A DNA stretch of 64,000 nt from Phycisphaerae bacterium (GTDB taxonomy: Bacteria > Planctomycetota > Phycisphaerae > Sedimentisphaerales > Anaerohalosphaeraceae), in the NCBI GenBank assembly GCA_014859965.1, contig JACZKQ010000186.1, positions 1-64,000 of the forward strand, given 5' to 3'. Below the pieces are notes generated by a model. It had not been told where the DNA came from, did not search any database, and worked only from the letters and a program-made list of their open reading frames with translations. Below, piece by piece: positions 61,378 to 64,000 of this stretch. Within the stretch, counting starts at the first letter, position 1; each line of letters begins with the position of its first letter. The translations under genes were made by a program, and so were the position numbers.

Positions 61378-62529
61378 TCAGAGCCTGTTTTTCCTAAGCT
61401 CGCTGAGCCTGTAGAAATGGTCGCGCCAACGGATGCCGCCGGTGATTAGGGTTTTTGCGACGGCCCGGACGATCGTGTAGACCAGCAGCAGGATGCCGAA
61501 GGGAAAGAAGAACGCATGCCACGCCGGCACCTTCCAGAGCCGCGCCTGATCCGCGTAGGAGACCGTCCACGCGGCAAACGCCGCTAAATTGAGAACCCGG
61601 GCCCAGCCGCCGGTGAAAAAAACCGTAATCGGCGGCAAAACCAGTACGGAAAGCAGGAAAACACACACCAGCAGCGCAAAGGCGACGCTGTAACGCAGAC
61701 CGGCAAAGGCGTTCTTCTCCAGGCCGCGGATCATTTCGCCACACGAGGCGTACCATTCCAACCCGATGAGGTCCCGGCCGACAAGCATCTCCTGCCGCAG
61801 ACCCGCGCCCTTGACCAGCTTGCCTAACATCATATCGTCATCCGGACGCAGCGCGATGCGTTCATGGCCGCCGACGCTGCGGTAGGCGTCCGCGGTGATC
61901 AGGTTGAACGCGCCGATGCCCATGTGAAAAGGGCTTTTGCGGCGACGGGCAAACCAGGGTTTCGTGGCAAGGGTAAAGACGTACAAAAACGCCCCTATAA
62001 GCAGGTTGAGCCAGAAATCGCCTCCGCGGACGCTTGGCGCGATGGGCAAATGGTCCAGTTTGTTTTCGCACAGATAGCTTATCGCCCGGCCGACGGCGGT
62101 GCCATCCATAACGACGTCGGCATCGGTGAAGAGCAGGTACCGGCCCGACGCAAAACCCGCCCCCACCTGGAGGGCATGGTTCTTGCCCAGCCAGCCGTCC
62201 GGCAGGTCGGTGACGTGGACGACCTTCAGCCGCTGGCTCGTTTTCGCAAGGTCGTCGAGAATTGCACCCGTGCCGTCGGTGGACCGGTCATCGACGAGAA
62301 TGATCTCCAGATCGGGATAGGTCTGGGCGATGAGCGATTGGACGCCGCCTGCGATATGACGCTCCTCGTTGCGGGCGGCGACAATAATGGAAACCTTGCC
62401 GCACGATTCGCCAGGGGGCGCGACGTTCTTGAGCCACCGGAGCCTGCGGTTGCCGGCGGCCATCTCCAGTGCGGAGCCGACGGCGACAACGCAGGCGAAC
62501 GCGGCCAGTGTCAGCATAACAGTCTGCAT
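61378..62529 (-). CDS. Membrane family 2 glycosyltransferase
   Basis: A 383-residue membrane-bound GT2 enzyme. One N-terminal helix precedes the GT-A domain: KVSIIVAARNEERHIAGGVQ, LEIILVDDRSTDGTGAIL, LPDGWLGKNHALQVGAG and the metal site LLFTDADVV. An acceptor region at ALRPDDDMMLGKLVKGAGLR follows, then three or four C-terminal helices. The GWLGKNHAL block is shared with HpnB-like hopanoid-associated transferases, but no hopanoid gene is present. Its start shares a base with the CYTH gene stop (TGATG), so the pair is coupled. Confidence 0.85.
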   Translation of the reverse strand: MQTVMLTLAAFACVVAVGSALEMAAGNRRLRWLKNVAPPGESCGKVSIIVAARNEERHIAGGVQSLIAQTYPDLEIILVDDRSTDGTGAILDDLAKTSQRLKVVHVTDLPDGWLGKNHALQVGAGFASGRYLLFTDADVVMDGTAVGRAISYLCENKLDHLPIAPSVRGGDFWLNLLIGAFLYVFTLATKPWFARRRKSPFHMGIGAFNLITADAYRSVGGHERIALRPDDDMMLGKLVKGAGLRQEMLVGRDLIGLEWYASCGEMIRGLEKNAFAGLRYSVAFALLVCVFLLSVLVLPPITVFFTGGWARVLNLAAFAAWTVSYADQARLWKVPAWHAFFFPFGILLLVYTIVRAVAKTLITGGIRWRDHFYRLSELRKNRL

Positions 62530-63050
62530 CAGCCGCCTTCCATGAGCATATCGCTGTAGGAGCGGTCGATCAGGTCGCCGTCATCAATGCCAAGCAGCGC
62601 CATGTACCGGCGGCACTGCCCCAGCAGGCGCTCGCGCCCGATGCTCCCCTCAGCATCGATGGCCTCGATTTCCACAAAGCTTCCCAATCGCTCGACCGTG
62701 TCGATGTGGAACTTGACGTTGTCGACAAAGTAGATTTCCCGCTCCTTGACAACGCGGACGCGCACGCCCAGCATTTCCGTGAACAAAGCCTCCATGCCGC
62801 TCTCCGGCGAACAGGGGCAAAGACACACGTCGGACTGCTTCGGCCCCGGCTCGTTCGGGCGCTCATAATAGATCAGGGCGTTCTCTATGCCGCCGCGGCG
62901 AAGCTTCAGCCGCCCGCGGGGCACATTGAAATAGACATCCGTCTGCCGATCCATCCCCCTGAATGCGGCGCCATGATCGCGCAAAATCGTGCGAACCTTC
63001 TCCGCGTCACCGCAGCGGGCCTTGATCTCAATATTCATATGCGCCATCAT
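62529..63050 (-). CDS. CYTH domain protein (class IV adenylate cyclase-like)
   Basis: A 173-residue cytoplasmic protein of the CYTH superfamily, which binds triphosphates in a beta tunnel. The N-terminal motif reads MNIEIKARC, where the classical ExExK has Asn at its first place. DRQTDVYFNVPRGRLKLRRG, ALIYYERPNEPGPKQSD, VKEREIYFVDNVKFHIDTVE and LGSFVEIEAID complete the tunnel. Class IV cyclase or triphosphatase activity is possible, and neither is established. The MMAHMNIEIK start was chosen over an upstream TTG. It overlaps the GT2 gene by one base. Confidence 0.85.
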   Translation of the reverse strand: MMAHMNIEIKARCGDAEKVRTILRDHGAAFRGMDRQTDVYFNVPRGRLKLRRGGIENALIYYERPNEPGPKQSDVCLCPCSPESGMEALFTEMLGVRVRVVKEREIYFVDNVKFHIDTVERLGSFVEIEAIDAEGSIGRERLLGQCRRYMALLGIDDGDLIDRSYSDMLMEGG

Positions 63051-63136
63051 CGTCTCACTAAGTGGCAATCCGGGGTCGGCACCGCGATGTGCTGGAATAG
63101 GCCGCTATATGCGATTACGATACTGAAACCTGCGTG

Positions 63137-63403
63137 TCAGCCGCGCCCGGTAGTTTCCTGGGCCTTCCGGATAAGCTCTATGATGCTGGTTACCCTCGGT
63201 TCCGGCGGGGCAAGGATGGCTCCTATCTGTTCGGCGGTGAAATGCTCGCGAGCGAACGCCTCGACATCGAAGATCTCGAACCAGCAGTCCAGTACTTTGC
63301 GGCACGGCTGTGCGGCGGCGGTCTGCCGGCAATAGGCAAACGTGATTTCATGGCCTAACATGCGGCAGTGTATTTTCCGACTGTCGTTCTGGTCTATTTC
63401 CAT
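63137..63403 (-). CDS. Small Cys-rich conserved protein
   Basis: An 88-residue protein of unknown function. The pattern HCRMLGHEITFAYCRQTAAA, QPCRKVLDCWFEIF places four Cys and two His in a region that could bind a metal. The C-terminal half is helical (EHFTAEQIGAILAPPEPRVT, SIIELIRKAQE). Similar short proteins occur in other anaerobic bacteria. The ATG at MEIDQND was chosen where coding character begins; an earlier in-frame ATG is possible and no strong ribosome site was seen. Confidence 0.68.
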   Translation of the reverse strand: MEIDQNDSRKIHCRMLGHEITFAYCRQTAAAQPCRKVLDCWFEIFDVEAFAREHFTAEQIGAILAPPEPRVTSIIELIRKAQETTGRG

Positions 63404-63649
63404 TGTATGTTGCCGATCAACTCTCCGTTTATGCCCCATTCGCTCGCGGCGCGATGACACGCCGCAACCCTCCATAATAATACCAGCAAGACCCGCGGAA
63501 GGCAACATCAATTGCGGCGGGGCTCGGCGCCGCCTGGCTTCAAAAAGTACGTTCACACCTCAAAATGGCAGAAAGCCGCCGATTGACTCATCCCGGAAGG
63601 TTCACTAAGATGATCGAGCTTCATTTTTGCATTTCTGAGAGGAAAACGA

Positions 63650-63985
63650 ATGGGCAAGGGGCCTTACGAACGCTTCGAACCAAAAGAATTGATTCTGCGA
63701 GACGAACTGGCCATAGACCGCACCTTACTGGCGAACGAACGCACCCTGCTCGCCTACCTGCGATCGGCTGTGGCAATGCTGATTACCGGCGGAACGATCA
63801 TCCATTTCTCTGTGCAGACATGGTTTATGGTCTTGGGGATGGCATTTATACCGGGGGCCCTCGTGGTTGCGATGGTAGGGGTGCATCGTTACCGGAGGAT
63901 GAACAGGGCAATATCTACTGTCCGCAGAAAATTCACGGTGACAGCGGCGCCTGCTGCAGCGGCAAACGACGCCGCGGCAAAGTAG
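63650..63985 (+). CDS. DUF202 (YidH-like) membrane protein
   Basis: A 111-residue inner-membrane protein. The signature DRTLLANERTLLAYLRSAVA begins the first membrane helix and defines DUF202. A second helix is at WFMVLGMAFIPGALVVAMVG. The tail is basic then Ala-rich. No function is established for the family. AGAGGA before the ATG supports the start. Confidence 0.9.
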   Translation: MGKGPYERFEPKELILRDELAIDRTLLANERTLLAYLRSAVAMLITGGTIIHFSVQTWFMVLGMAFIPGALVVAMVGVHRYRRMNRAISTVRRKFTVTAAPAAAANDAAAK

Positions 63986-64000
63986 TTCGGCCATGGCGGC

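Overview
The window is a GC-rich chromosomal stretch from a bacterium that is most probably a planctomycete of the class Phycisphaerae or a close relative. The clues are a run of Tat-exported sulfatases, dockerin and cohesin-like modules, ECF sigma factors with unusual membrane or sensory partners, an oversized MecR1-like sensor peptidase, and proteins with secretin-type (STN-like) domains. No rRNA or tRNA gene, CRISPR array or intact insertion sequence was recognised.

Layout. (1) 1-11.3 kb: seven consecutive sulfatases on the + strand, the first cut by the window edge. Imperfect palindromes built from a CGCAGAT unit lie between the first four genes. (2) 11.4-17.5 kb: a PQQ-type beta-propeller protein, then a minus-strand block of an MBL-fold hydrolase, a channel with an atypical selectivity filter, two tandem cytochrome P460 proteins, a ferric-reductase-like flavoprotein and a small cytochrome c. 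(3) 17.6-28.1 kb: MFS and MATE transporters, a YhdH-type oxidoreductase, a decayed IS110-type transposase, NIPSNAP, NUDIX, PH-domain, GH5 and DUF502 proteins and DNA glycosylase Tag. Three families of short dispersed repeats occupy the gaps here. (4) 28.5-31.7 kb: GTPase Der and transporter CstA. (5) 31.8-36.2 kb: an unusual cluster of ECF sigma factor, single-pass membrane protein with an extracytoplasmic dockerin, secreted cohesin-like protein, STN-like lipoprotein and VIT/vWA lipoprotein. (6) 36.3-44.4 kb: a c-di-AMP operon (small lipoprotein, CdaA, YbbR-like), an ICMT-like methyltransferase, a lyase-like secreted protein, a cupin, an HD protein overlapping a GH97 glycosidase, and a coiled-coil membrane protein. 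(7) 44.6-56.5 kb: a 1350-residue sigma factor fused through a membrane segment to a very long exported region, enolase, and a MecI/MecR1-like pair whose sensor is 1903 residues. (8) 56.8-64 kb: a dockerin protein with a caspase-like C-terminus, a thioesterase, TreT-type and family 2 glycosyltransferases, a CYTH protein, a small Cys-rich protein and a DUF202 protein.

How it fits together. The sulfatases, GH5, GH97 and lyase-like proteins suggest a life spent degrading sulfated polysaccharide. Three separate regulatory systems (the ECF-dockerin-cohesin cluster, the membrane-tethered sigma factor and the giant MecR1-like protein) each place large extracytoplasmic modules next to a transcription regulator, and these are the best candidates for undescribed biology. 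Functions are inferred from motifs read by eye; no database search was possible.
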